A stretch of DNA of 64,000 nucleotides from Dyadobacter flavalbus (GTDB lineage: Bacteria; Bacteroidota; Bacteroidia; Cytophagales; Spirosomataceae): assembly GCF_006149045.1 (NCBI RefSeq), contig NZ_VBSN01000066.1, positions 248,001-312,000 of the forward strand, in the 5' to 3' direction. Positions within the stretch are counted from its first letter, which is position 1, and each line of letters opens with the position of its first letter. Positions 43,479 through 53,146 of the stretch are shown here, in pieces. Position numbers and translations under genes: made by a program. The notes beneath the pieces are model-generated. The model had not been told where the DNA came from, made no database searches, and saw only the letters and a list, made by a program, of their open reading frames with translations.

Positions 43479-45101
43479 TTAAACAAATTTTTTCATTACG
43501 TTCGTAATCTTTATCAGAACAATGTAAATCAGTACCAATTGAATCCAGCCTCTTAAAATAAAGGATATGAATGTAGACAGTCCTTCAAAGTTAAAAAGGG
43601 TCATGATCATCGGCATGATTGTAAGGGCAGGAACGGTAATATAAGTTGTATTATCAATAGTAAATGTGAGCAGGTCTATAAGCCAGAACAACGGGATCAT
43701 CACTATGAAGAGTATCAGTAAATACCAGTAATCAAATGCAGCCATTCCTGCTCCGTTAATCTGTGCCTGGCGCTTGCTTTGTAGCCCGTATGAATCGCCG
43801 GTGGACAAATAATACAAGTAATCTCCGTAAGATGCTTTATTTATAGATACCTTGTCAAGTTCAATATCAAGTAAATTCAATACAGGTGAAGGTAAAAGAC
43901 TTGTAATTTGATTGTAAAGGAAATTCCGCATTTTAGCAGTATTCTGAATCCTTTCAGAATGATACAGGCTTAAATCAGCAGCTTTAAGATTAGACAAGCG
44001 GCCTAAAAAAATATTATCTACATAATGTTCATCCCAACGTTTGTTCGTAACAACAATTCCTTCCCATCTTTTTCTGGTTTTATCAAGCGCTTTATCATCC
44101 ATGTAAATATCAATGGTCTTGGTTACTAAGCCCAGAGAAGATGTACTGTTTTTATAAGCTCTTGCAGCAACCATGGCAAGTCCAAGGTCCACGAGCGGTC
44201 CTGTCAAAAGGTAAAATAAAACAAGTCCTATAAATATTTTTTTAGGGGTAAATAGTTGAAAGCTAAATCGTTGAAGAAAGAGGCCAAGTAAATAAGTAAA
44301 GCCAAGTCCCATGATGACTTTCATGAAAGTGGCTCTGTGATTGGTCATAAATGCCAGTAAAAGAATAACCGCAGAGTAGGCCAGAAATATGGCAATGCTG
44401 GACTTTTTAGGGTTTGACCGGGAGTACAGATTTTTAAAGAATAAAAAGTACGGGCAATATGCAAAAGGAAAAAATCCCTGTAACAGTTTGGAAAAACTCG
44501 TAGCATTTTCCGATGTGTTATTACCTGTATAATATATATAAAATAAGGATACAAGGCCTATTATGCCCATTGACCAAATTTGAAAATCGCTTGGTGCTGC
44601 GTAAAATCCTGATTTGTTTAAAATTTTTCTGATTAATGATTTGCTTGTAATAGTGTTTTGAATATTGACATATACCAAAAAGGAAATAACGACTACCGTA
44701 AGCGATAGCATGCCTTGCAGAAAAACAGTATTGGGGATATCCAGATTAAATATAATCGATTTTCCTTCGGATAAAGTTGCAGGTATCGGAAAATAAAAGC
44801 TGCAAAGTCCGTAGCCTATAATGATGATAGAAGTTAACGGATATTTTAAGACAATATTTTTTTTTAGTACAAACTTATCTATCAGCATCCAGCCAAATAG
44901 GGAATACAATATTCCAAAAGCAACAGTTAATTGCGGAAAGAAAATTATTTCCAAAATACACAGCCATAAAAGAATCTTAGTTGACCATTTTTTGAAGATC
45001 AGCAGAAAACTTTCCTGGCTTCCTTCATAATGATCATCATATAAATCATCTTCCTGATGTTCTATTTCATGTATATTAGTATCAAAATTAACTTTCGTCA
45101 T
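43479..45101 (-). CDS. Wzy-type oligosaccharide repeat-unit polymerase-like membrane protein
   Basis: 540 residues, about 12-14 membrane helices with a large extracytoplasmic loop about 300-440 (SERIQNTAKMRNFLYNQ, STGDSYGLQSKRQAQ). No signature sequence exists for Wzy; the call rests on size, topology and position between glycosyltransferase genes in a Wzx/Wzc locus. The N-terminal 30 residues are acidic and cytosolic (HEIEHQEDDLYDDHYEG). It would join repeat units at the outer face of the inner membrane. Strongly AT-rich coding sequence. Confidence 0.7.
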   Translation of the reverse strand: MTKVNFDTNIHEIEHQEDDLYDDHYEGSQESFLLIFKKWSTKILLWLCILEIIFFPQLTVAFGILYSLFGWMLIDKFVLKKNIVLKYPLTSIIIIGYGLCSFYFPIPATLSEGKSIIFNLDIPNTVFLQGMLSLTVVVISFLVYVNIQNTITSKSLIRKILNKSGFYAAPSDFQIWSMGIIGLVSLFYIYYTGNNTSENATSFSKLLQGFFPFAYCPYFLFFKNLYSRSNPKKSSIAIFLAYSAVILLLAFMTNHRATFMKVIMGLGFTYLLGLFLQRFSFQLFTPKKIFIGLVLFYLLTGPLVDLGLAMVAARAYKNSTSSLGLVTKTIDIYMDDKALDKTRKRWEGIVVTNKRWDEHYVDNIFLGRLSNLKAADLSLYHSERIQNTAKMRNFLYNQITSLLPSPVLNLLDIELDKVSINKASYGDYLYYLSTGDSYGLQSKRQAQINGAGMAAFDYWYLLILFIVMIPLFWLIDLLTFTIDNTTYITVPALTIMPMIMTLFNFEGLSTFISFILRGWIQLVLIYIVLIKITNVMKKFV

Positions 45102-45178
45102 GGTACCAGATAATTTTGGTTTTTCAGATATTAATGATCTTGATTTGGTATTGCGTCAAGACAGGATTTATAGTAAGA

Positions 45179-46330
45179 TCAGGAAAATGCTTTTTTCCAG
45201 TTATTTTTAAAATCCTGATAATTGATCTTTAATTCATTTATTGAATTCAGCGCATTGCTGCTTTGAATTTTTACAGCATCCGGATTTTCGATGTAATATT
45301 CAATTGCCTCCACCAAACCTTCCTTTGTTGACTCCTGGCAGATAAATCCGTTTTGTTTATGCTTAATCAGCTCTGGCATACCACCGGAATTAAAAATAAT
45401 AGAAGGTGTCGCGCAGGATTTTGCTTCCACGATTACATTGCCCAACGGTTCCTCTTTTAAAGAAGGAGTAATTATTACATCTGTTTTTGTAAAAAAGTCT
45501 TCGGTATTGCCGATTGGTCCGAGAAAAAGTATCCTTTCTTTAAACTTGGAATTATTTACTTTCTGCACCAACTCATTGCTGTATCTTTTATCATATTCCA
45601 GACTGCCGGCTATAATGAAATTTACATTCTGATATTTATTGCAGATCACTAATGCTGCATCAATTATCAGGTGAACACCTTTACCATAAATCAATTGTCC
45701 GAGGTATGAAAAAGTAATTGCATTCTTTTTGTAATTGATCTTGGATGTTACTTCCTGATCATTCCTTACCGGAGGGTAATTGTAAATGACCATGTCATTT
45801 TCATGGTATGATCTGCCGGCTTCTGAAACTTTGTTTCTTATAAATCCGGAAATACAAACAAACCTATAAGTTCTAAGCGTAATGTATTTTTTCCACAAAT
45901 ATTTGAAAGGCTTCCAGCCTACAAGCGGGGCATCACCTATCCTGTATATTATTTTTGTTGGTATACATATAAACGATGGAATTAGATTCAAATACATGAA
46001 ATCACTGGCGATATAAATGTAATCGGGCCTGTATCTGAAATATTTAAGTATAAAGTGAATATTGTGCAGAATGACTTTGCTGATGTAGGTTATTACCTTT
46101 GGCAAAGTATGAGGCTTCCGGATGTCGCTCCAACTTGGATAAGTAATTTCTTCATGTCGGATGGAACATTTATCCAGAATATGCAATGCTTCCGGTGCTA
46201 TCCCGCTTTTATTTGTTAAAACCAGAATATCAAAATCCAGTTCCTTCAGAGTTTTAAACACCTGAATGTTTGATCTTTCGTGACCATAGTAAAGTGCGTT
46301 TCCATATAGACATAATACTTTGGTTTTCAC
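45179..46330 (-). CDS. Glycosyltransferase family 4
   Basis: 383 residues. MKTKVLCLYGNALYYGHERSN is an unusual N-terminus; the C-terminal donor domain is typical (FSYLGQLIYGKGVHLIIDAAL, IITPSLKEEPLGNVIVEAKSCATPSIIF). EX7E glutamates are present. Specificity unknown. Low GC content like its neighbours, consistent with a transferred serotype-type block. Confidence 0.86.
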   Translation of the reverse strand: MKTKVLCLYGNALYYGHERSNIQVFKTLKELDFDILVLTNKSGIAPEALHILDKCSIRHEEITYPSWSDIRKPHTLPKVITYISKVILHNIHFILKYFRYRPDYIYIASDFMYLNLIPSFICIPTKIIYRIGDAPLVGWKPFKYLWKKYITLRTYRFVCISGFIRNKVSEAGRSYHENDMVIYNYPPVRNDQEVTSKINYKKNAITFSYLGQLIYGKGVHLIIDAALVICNKYQNVNFIIAGSLEYDKRYSNELVQKVNNSKFKERILFLGPIGNTEDFFTKTDVIITPSLKEEPLGNVIVEAKSCATPSIIFNSGGMPELIKHKQNGFICQESTKEGLVEAIEYYIENPDAVKIQSSNALNSINELKINYQDFKNNWKKAFS

Positions 46331-46441
46331 TGTAATGCTTTTTTAATTATAATTTTAGGTGTAATTGCAGCAGCTTGATATATCTAGGGCCTGACTGATT
46401 ATTTCTTTTTTTAAATTCTGTCACATGAAAATAAATTAATA

Positions 46442-47191
46442 TTATTTATCCAGTACCCTGTAACTGATATCTTGTATAACCGTTTTATTATCTTCAATTA
46501 TTCCTTTGGATAGCATGGTTCGGTAACCTACAACAACAGAGTTTTTTATGGTTACACCTTTTAGAATAACTGCTTCACGACCGATCCAGCAATCATTGCC
46601 TATGTAAATTTTGGCAGTTTTCGGTTTTTCAATTTCATGCCCGAATTTCGGATAATAATTTACAGTTAATTTGCGCCGTTCCTCGTCCGGATAAATGTTA
46701 TGTGTATTGGTATCCCAAATAACACAGTTGTAAGAGATCATGCAGAAATCACCAATATGGATCTGATCATCAGACCTGATTTCTGTTCCTTCATTAATAT
46801 TGGTGTATTTACCAATCTTTACTTTGCCTCCATACCTGATCCAGATTTTGCACCTTAAACGTGTATTGTTATCTATTTCAAGTAATCCGCCGTTATAGAT
46901 TAGGATGGTGGCTTTGCCTGGCGAATCTCCGTTTTCAATAATGCAATCAGGTTCAACTGTTAATTTTCCTTCGACGTATAAAACTGCTTTATTGATTTTT
47001 GTATTTTTTTTAATTTCCAGCGTACTGCCGGAGCATACAGTAATTTTGGAATTTACAATCTTGACATTCCTTTCAATATAGCAAGACGATCCTGGTTTTA
47101 CGATAACAATGGATCCGGAAAACAGATATTTATATTGCAGCTGATAAATGATTATGTTTATATATCCGGTTAATTTTCTGATCAAATCCAT
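46442..47191 (-). CDS. Hexapeptide-repeat (left-handed beta-helix) acyltransferase
   Basis: 249 residues, longer than a minimal WcaF. The N-terminal 120 residues are an irregular beta-helix (IEIKKNTKINKAVLYVEG, KIWIRYGGKVKIGKYTNINEG), followed by the catalytic section with NTHNIYPDEERR and IYIGNDCWIGREAVILKGVTI. It likely transfers an acetyl group to a sugar in the repeat unit. Its start overlaps the Wzx stop region by 10 bp, which indicates coupled translation. Confidence 0.85.
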   Translation of the reverse strand: MDLIRKLTGYINIIIYQLQYKYLFSGSIVIVKPGSSCYIERNVKIVNSKITVCSGSTLEIKKNTKINKAVLYVEGKLTVEPDCIIENGDSPGKATILIYNGGLLEIDNNTRLRCKIWIRYGGKVKIGKYTNINEGTEIRSDDQIHIGDFCMISYNCVIWDTNTHNIYPDEERRKLTVNYYPKFGHEIEKPKTAKIYIGNDCWIGREAVILKGVTIKNSVVVGYRTMLSKGIIEDNKTVIQDISYRVLDK

Positions 47192-48720
47192 TTAAGATGC
47201 AGCCGCTTGAACGTGTTTGCTATTAAGTTATCTACAATTTGTTTTTCATCTTTACATAATCCCCAGCCGTAAATACTGATAAAGAATATCATAATGGAAA
47301 ATGGAATGTTATAAAACAGCCGGTAAGGGCTGGAAGATATGCTTACTATAAAATATAAGGAAGATATAATGGCCAGGGTTGGGGGTATTATTCCTGTATA
47401 AACATTTTTTATATATGCTTTTATATCCAGGCCGCCGGTTATTTCAAGCAGTTTCAGCCTTGCTATTCCTGCAATACCTTCAAACACGGTATAGCCTATA
47501 ATTACATAAATAGGAGGTAAGCCATATTTTAATAGGATATATCCTACCGGGACAATCAATAATTTAATTGTTCCGGCTACAATCATGTAATATTTTATTT
47601 TGCCAATTGCCTGTATAGCGGAATCCAGACCGACGGTAAGCTGATTTACCATGATTGCCACCAGTATCAATGAACAGAATGAAGCAGTATAAGGAGGGAC
47701 AGATTTAAGCCAGAAATTCAAAATGTTATCCATTTCAAATATGCACGGAATGGCTACAAATGCCAGCAAAAAGTACCCGAACTTACTCGCCATCATGGCG
47801 AGCCGAAGCATTTGTAATCGATTGCCTTGCCCTTCGGTTTTCATAATTCTCGGATTGATTGCCTTTAACATGGTTGCCGAAAAGAAATTCATCTGGCTGG
47901 ATACCTGATTGGCTATTCCGTATGCTGCATTTATTGACGTTCCAAAAAATACGTTCAATAAAATAGCTACTCCCTGTGTCTTTCCTATGCCGGTTAGTGC
48001 TCCGAACAAGTTCCATCCTGCAAAGGATGTCAGATTTTTAATTCTACCTAAATGGGTATGCTTTTTAAGCCGCAGGGTGCATTCTTCATAATGAATATTG
48101 CAGTAAACCACATAAATCATGAGGCTGATAAAACTGATACATGCCATGGATAATCCGTATGCGATTAAACGGTCTCCACTATATCCGTTTATGCCGATTG
48201 CAATGATCAGCTTTAAAACAACTTCAATAATATTTACTATGGATAGCCCCAGCATATTTTCATTTGAGTTGAGTGATGCTGTGAACGGTACCGAAACAAT
48301 TGTAAAGAATACAGACATTGACATGAAATGATAAACCGTTCTGGCAGTCGGTAATCTTTCAGATGGTATGTTCAGAAATCCATCAAACAGATACAATCCG
48401 GATAATTCAATTCCTGTAACAAGGATAAATCCTATACAGATATGCAGCAGCAGACTTGTTGAAAATATAGATTTCAATACATTCTTATCCGCATTGCCCT
48501 GGTGAAATGATAAGTACCTTTGTGTGGAAGTGGACATAGCTGCATTCAGGAATGACAACATGGCAATCACACCGGCTATCAGATTATAAATACCGTAATC
48601 CGTAGCTCCCAAGGCATTTAATACCTCACGAGTTGTATAAAATGTAATACCGATGGTAATTAACATTCTGGAATATAGAATCCCAGTATTCAATACAACT
48701 TTTTGTGCTGACTTCATCAC
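47182..48720 (-). CDS. Wzx-type oligosaccharide flippase
   Basis: 512 residues, about 14 membrane helices, MOP (MATE/Wzx) superfamily. The opening KVVLNTGILYSRMLITIGITFYTTREVLNALGATDYGIYNLIAG is the Wzx pattern. It moves the undecaprenyl-linked repeat unit across the inner membrane for polymerisation by Wzy. Placed directly after gmd in the EPS transcript (38 bp) and overlapping the acyltransferase gene. Confidence 0.88.
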   Translation of the reverse strand: MMKSAQKVVLNTGILYSRMLITIGITFYTTREVLNALGATDYGIYNLIAGVIAMLSFLNAAMSTSTQRYLSFHQGNADKNVLKSIFSTSLLLHICIGFILVTGIELSGLYLFDGFLNIPSERLPTARTVYHFMSMSVFFTIVSVPFTASLNSNENMLGLSIVNIIEVVLKLIIAIGINGYSGDRLIAYGLSMACISFISLMIYVVYCNIHYEECTLRLKKHTHLGRIKNLTSFAGWNLFGALTGIGKTQGVAILLNVFFGTSINAAYGIANQVSSQMNFFSATMLKAINPRIMKTEGQGNRLQMLRLAMMASKFGYFLLAFVAIPCIFEMDNILNFWLKSVPPYTASFCSLILVAIMVNQLTVGLDSAIQAIGKIKYYMIVAGTIKLLIVPVGYILLKYGLPPIYVIIGYTVFEGIAGIARLKLLEITGGLDIKAYIKNVYTGIIPPTLAIISSLYFIVSISSSPYRLFYNIPFSIMIFFISIYGWGLCKDEKQIVDNLIANTFKRLHLKWI

Positions 48721-48758
48721 TTTAATCCCAGTATCCAGATACCTGAATCAGGTTTGGT

Positions 48759-49904
48759 TTATTCAAAATAATTCAAAACTCCGAATCCTTCTTTTAGCAG
48801 TAATTTGTCTTTCTGGAATAAACGCAGATCGGAAGTTGCCATGTCTTCTATAAGCGTTTCCAGCGTATATTTTGGTTTCCAGCCTAGTTTTTCCTTGGAT
48901 TTTGTCGGATCGCCGATCAGCAATTCCACCTCCGTCGGGCGGTAATATTTCGGATCTATTTTTAAAACTGCTTTTCCAATTTCAAGATATTCTCCGGCTT
49001 TGATCCCGAGTTCTGAAAGACGGGATTGGTCCAGTTCAGCAATTATGCCTTCTTCGTTTTCCTTCTCTCCCGTAAATTCCAGTTTGACACCCAGAAAGGC
49101 AAAAGTTTTTCTGATAAACTCGCGGACTCTTACCGTTATTCCGGTAGCGATTACAAAATCTTCCGGTTTTTCCTGCTGGAGAATCAGGTACATGGCTTCA
49201 ACATAATCCTTGGCGTGTCCCCAGTCCCGCTGCGCATCAATGTTTCCCATGTACAGGCAATCCTGTAATCCGAGTACAATTTTGGCTGCGGCCCTTGTAA
49301 TTTTGCGCGTTACAAAAGTTTCTCCGCGTAACGGGGATTCATGATTAAACAATATTCCGTTTGAAGCAAACATACCGTAAGCTTCGCGGTAATTCACTGT
49401 AATCCAGTAGGCATATAACTTTGCAACTGCATAAGGCGAACGCGGGTAAAAAGGTGTTGTTTCCGATTGCGGAACAGCTTGTACCAAACCATACAGTTCC
49501 GAAGTAGAAGCCTGATAAACTTTTGTTTTCTGAGTAAGGCCCAGAAGCCTAACCGCCTCCAATATACGTAAGGTTCCTATTCCATCCGCATTGGCCGTAT
49601 ATTCCGGCATTTCAAAGCTGACCTGAACATGACTCATGGCAGCCAGATTGTAAATTTCATCCGGTTGTACCTGCTGAATAATGTAGGTCAGATTCATGGA
49701 ATCAGTAAGATCACCATAATGTAAAATGAATTTCGGATCATTTACATGCGGGTCTTCATACAAGTGATCAATCCGCTCTGTGTTGAACAAAGAACTTCTG
49801 CGCTTGATACCGTGGACGATGTAGCCTTTACTCAACAAAAGTTCACTCAAGTAGGCGCCATCCTGTCCGGTAACACCTGTGATCAAAGCTACTTTACTGG
49901 TCAT
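48759..49904 (-). CDS. gmd: GDP-mannose 4,6-dehydratase
   Basis: 381 residues. TGVTGQDGAYL is the NADP-binding glycine motif, TSELYG carries the catalytic Thr-Ser-Glu, and PYAVAKLYAYW carries Tyr and Lys of the YxxxK pair; RRSSLFNTERIDHLY is diagnostic of Gmd. It converts GDP-mannose to GDP-4-keto-6-deoxymannose, precursor of GDP-L-fucose, GDP-rhamnose or GDP-perosamine. The partner GDP-L-fucose synthase (fcl/wcaG) is not in this window, so the final sugar cannot be fixed. 48 bp after the Wzc gene. Confidence 0.95.
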   Translation of the reverse strand: MTSKVALITGVTGQDGAYLSELLLSKGYIVHGIKRRSSLFNTERIDHLYEDPHVNDPKFILHYGDLTDSMNLTYIIQQVQPDEIYNLAAMSHVQVSFEMPEYTANADGIGTLRILEAVRLLGLTQKTKVYQASTSELYGLVQAVPQSETTPFYPRSPYAVAKLYAYWITVNYREAYGMFASNGILFNHESPLRGETFVTRKITRAAAKIVLGLQDCLYMGNIDAQRDWGHAKDYVEAMYLILQQEKPEDFVIATGITVRVREFIRKTFAFLGVKLEFTGEKENEEGIIAELDQSRLSELGIKAGEYLEIGKAVLKIDPKYYRPTEVELLIGDPTKSKEKLGWKPKYTLETLIEDMATSDLRLFQKDKLLLKEGFGVLNYFE

Positions 49905-49952
49905 TTATATTTGATATTTAAAATTACTGGTCTGTTTATATATCCGCACTGA

Positions 49953-52331
49953 CTAGCTCTTGCTTACCATTTTTCTAAGCCTAGAGCTTAAATTTTCACT
50001 TTTTGCTTTTGTGTCTTCGGTGTAATAACCATAACCGTATCCGCCGTATCCATATCCGTAGCCATACCCTGATCCATAATTTACACCATTGTAAATGACT
50101 GTGAGATTATTGAAGCGCTTCGATTTCCGCAGTTCCCTTATCTTGTTGATATGGCTCAGCAAAGTATAGTTGTACCTTACAAGGTATATGGTTGCATCCA
50201 CGTATTCACCGATTATGGCTGCGTCTGTAACCAGTCCGTAAGGCGGAGAGTCAATCAGGACATAATCGTATTCCAGCCTTAGTTCGGCAAGAAGTTGTGC
50301 AAGGCGTCCGTTTCCGAGCAGTTCAGACGGGTTCGGAGGCAAAGGACCGCTGGTAATCACATCGTAATTCGGATGAATGGCTGTTGACTGTATCAGATCA
50401 TGCAAGTCCACTTGTCCGATCATGTAGTTGGAAACACCTTTTTTATTGCTGACCTGAAGTCGGTCATGCAGGGTAGGCTTCCGCAAATCCATTCCAATCA
50501 GAATAACCTTTTTGCCGTAATAGGCAAGGCTTGCCGCAAGGTTTATACTGATAAAGCTTTTACCTTCGCCACCCACAGAGGAAGTGAACATAATGGTACG
50601 ACAGTTGCCATCACCCAGGTATTTGAGATTGGTTCGCAATGCCCTGAACTGTTCTGCAACGGCATTGCGGCTGGTGACTTTGATAATGGCATCCGTCACA
50701 GGCATTCCTGCGCTGGTTTTCATCTGGCCGATTTCACCAATAACGGATAACCCGGTTTGCTGCTCGATTTCTTCACGGCTTTGAACCGTATCGTTAAGCA
50801 TGAATATAAGGTTGATCAGCAGGATCGGTATAATCAAGCCGGCCAAGCCAGCACCCAGCCAGATTGTAGTGGTTTTGGGAGCAATCGGTTTAAATGATGA
50901 AACCGGAGGGTTAATAAGACGGCTGTCCGTTACAGTAGAAGCATAGCCCAGCGCTGTTTCCTCTCTTTTCTGAAGTAGATACAGGTACAGGTTTTCCTTG
51001 ATAGTCTGCTGTCTTTTGATGCCTACAAATTCTCTTTCTTTCTGTGGAATGCTGCGTAAACCGGCCGAAAAGCGTGTGTTGATACCTTCCAGGTTCCGGC
51101 GGGTAACATCCATTCCCCGGCGGAGATTCTGTACGTTTTCTTTGATTGCCTGCCGTGTTTGCGCAAGTTGCGTGTTGAATGTTTCAAGCAGAGGGTTATT
51201 GGATTGTGTAGTCCGTGCAAACCGTTCTCTCTGAAGATCCAGTTCATTGAATTTTGTCAGCAAAGAAACCAGTACGGGGTCATTGATCATGTAGGTTGCA
51301 GGAGCGGGGGCAAATGCTCCTTTACCGGCTGTTTCTATATAGTTTTCAACAGTTTCGAGAATGTTTATCTGCGTATTGACCTCATTCAGCTTGGCATCAT
51401 TCTCCTTGATATTTTCAAGAAAAATCTGTGATTCCGCACTGATGTCTGTCAGACCTTTGGAGGTTTTGTAAGATTCCACGTCCTTTTCCACATCAACAAG
51501 CTCGCCGGTAATCAGTCCAAGACGTGTTTCTATAAATTTAAGGGTATTACTGGCTTCAGTGTTTTTATCCGTCAAGGAAGCCTGCACATAAGCGTCCAGT
51601 AGTGAATTGAGAACATCTTTGCCGCGCTGCTTCGAAACATCTTCATAGGTAAGTTCCAGAACGGTGCTTTTTTCGTTTTGCTGCAGAACAGTCAAATGCG
51701 AAACCATGTCTTCAACCAGATGTGCCGGATCATGGAAGTTTACCAGAATTTCATCATAATTCGATTTTTCACCCTTTGTAATAACAAACTCGCCCCATTT
51801 GTTGCGAACACGCTGATTAAAAGTAAATGTCTGTACTTCATCATTGAAAGTAAAGTGATCACTGTCTTTCATATGAACAACAAGCGGCTCGCTGAATCCT
51901 TCTTCGGTAATGACGTCCGGCTTGATGATAACCGGGCTTTGCTTGTATAAATTAACGGTTTTCAGGCCATCTTCAGCAGTATAGGAAACATCCAGCTTAA
52001 GGTCTTTGATTACCTGCTCCATCAACGGCAGGGATTTAATGATCTCCGTTTCATTCTCGACCAGCTTGTTGCCTCCGAATTGAGTCAGCTCTTCAAGGAT
52101 TTCTGTCTGGCTTTGTCCCATTCCCTTCTGCTCATCTTTTATAAGAATGGTAGTTCTGGTTAGATAAACAGGTTGTGTAACCTGAAGATAGTAAAAAGCA
52201 GCTGTAAGTGTTGCTATCAGAAAAAACGGGAATAAATACCAGTAAGGCAGGTACTTGCGTATATATTGAATGAGGCTAAATTCTTCTTCTTTTTCCTCAG
52301 AATACCGCTGGTTGGATTTGTTGTCGTTCAT
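49953..52331 (-). CDS. Wzc-type polysaccharide co-polymerase / tyrosine autokinase
   Basis: 792 residues, PCP-2a type. Membrane helix 1 about 31-52, a long periplasmic Wzz/coiled-coil region (FIETRLGLITGELVDVEKDVES, GNVR block KEREFVGIKRQQTIKENLYL), helix 2 about 490-515, then the BY-kinase domain: Walker A GGEGKS with K591, Walker A' IGMDLRKPTL, Walker B YVLIDSPP. The tail holds nine Tyr in 19 residues (50021-50077), the autophosphorylation cluster. It controls chain length and export of EPS; the usual outer-membrane partner Wza is not encoded in the window. First gene of the locus. Confidence 0.93.
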   Translation of the reverse strand: MNDNKSNQRYSEEKEEEFSLIQYIRKYLPYWYLFPFFLIATLTAAFYYLQVTQPVYLTRTTILIKDEQKGMGQSQTEILEELTQFGGNKLVENETEIIKSLPLMEQVIKDLKLDVSYTAEDGLKTVNLYKQSPVIIKPDVITEEGFSEPLVVHMKDSDHFTFNDEVQTFTFNQRVRNKWGEFVITKGEKSNYDEILVNFHDPAHLVEDMVSHLTVLQQNEKSTVLELTYEDVSKQRGKDVLNSLLDAYVQASLTDKNTEASNTLKFIETRLGLITGELVDVEKDVESYKTSKGLTDISAESQIFLENIKENDAKLNEVNTQINILETVENYIETAGKGAFAPAPATYMINDPVLVSLLTKFNELDLQRERFARTTQSNNPLLETFNTQLAQTRQAIKENVQNLRRGMDVTRRNLEGINTRFSAGLRSIPQKEREFVGIKRQQTIKENLYLYLLQKREETALGYASTVTDSRLINPPVSSFKPIAPKTTTIWLGAGLAGLIIPILLINLIFMLNDTVQSREEIEQQTGLSVIGEIGQMKTSAGMPVTDAIIKVTSRNAVAEQFRALRTNLKYLGDGNCRTIMFTSSVGGEGKSFISINLAASLAYYGKKVILIGMDLRKPTLHDRLQVSNKKGVSNYMIGQVDLHDLIQSTAIHPNYDVITSGPLPPNPSELLGNGRLAQLLAELRLEYDYVLIDSPPYGLVTDAAIIGEYVDATIYLVRYNYTLLSHINKIRELRKSKRFNNLTVIYNGVNYGSGYGYGYGYGGYGYGYYTEDTKAKSENLSSRLRKMVSKS

Positions 52332-52544
52332 ATAAGTATGACAAAATTTAACTTGTTCAGTTTGAGTGTGTTATCAAAGCATGTAATGTAAAATGCATGT
52401 ATCTTCCGTGAAGATGGCAACGCCTTGAACTGGTTCTGGAACATCAATTTCTAATTTCAAGATAATCTTGTAGCATTCGGGCTGAACATCTGCTTCTGAT
52501 GTCCTTTATCCCGATCAATCAGGCTTTATCATATTTCCACCGCT

Positions 52545-52751
52545 GTGGAATTGTGTTTAAAGCAGAGTCTCGAAAGTTTTATAGAAGATGTGCTCTTGGA
52601 AAAGTTAAATCGTTCTATGCTGTCGAAGCAGGAGGCGGTTGAACATGCTGTTGTGTATAGCGTATTGTCTAAGTGCAACAATAGCAGTAAAGTAGATGCT
52701 TTTTTCATGGAACGTCATGATAAAGGGACGATATGTAAGTTAATATTATAA
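52545..52751 (+). CDS. Doubtful small open frame
   Basis: 68 codons from GTG to TAA. The translation is helical and charged (ESFIEDVLLEKLNRSML, KQEAVEHAVVYSVLSK) and reads more like protein than most intergenic frames, but it has no RBS, no ATG and no recognised family. It could be a gene remnant upstream of the EPS operon. Confidence 0.2.
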   Translation: MELCLKQSLESFIEDVLLEKLNRSMLSKQEAVEHAVVYSVLSKCNNSSKVDAFFMERHDKGTICKLIL

Positions 52752-53020
52752 GGTAGTTACAGTCATTCAATACAAATTTAGAGAAATACTTCTATAATTC
52801 AAGTAAAATAAAATTAATTTTATGAAGTAAAATGATTAATTTGATAATAGAAATATTAAATATACTTTCTTGATATAGCGCTAGTTATATTGTATCGGAA
52901 GATAAAATATTTCATATAAACAAAGGCATTCTGCGCGAAGTGCCAAAGCGTATATATTAGGAATTTACTAATTCCGGAATGGTCAAGAACCTGTGTAATG
53001 CTTTCTGTGCAGTAAGTAAA

Positions 53021-53048
53021 TTGCCTGATTTTTACAGGCAAGATTTTT
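53021..53048 (+). terminator. Candidate terminator hairpin
   Basis: TTGCCTG (53021-53027) pairs perfectly with CAGGCAA (53035-53041) around ATTTTTA; GATTTTTCTTT follows on the plus strand. No clear plus-strand gene precedes it; for the minus-strand lyase-like gene (stop 53147) the tail is only TTTACTT. It could serve either weakly. Confidence 0.35.
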
Positions 53049-53146
53049 CTTTCGAAAGCTTCTGATCAAGTATGTAATATTCTTACTACAAAATAGAAGT
53101 ATTCAAATTTTCCCTGGATAAAGACAGGAAACTGTGGTTTTCAATT

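Larger units (their letters stand above)
52332..53146. other. 815-bp mostly non-coding region upstream of the EPS operon
   Basis: AT-rich, especially after 52750. It should contain the promoter for the Wzc gene; TAAATTTTG just upstream of its start is a near -7 match. It also holds a doubtful 68-codon frame at 52545-52751 (listed separately), a hairpin at 53021-53041 and small palindromes. No gene can be assigned firmly. Confidence 0.55.
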
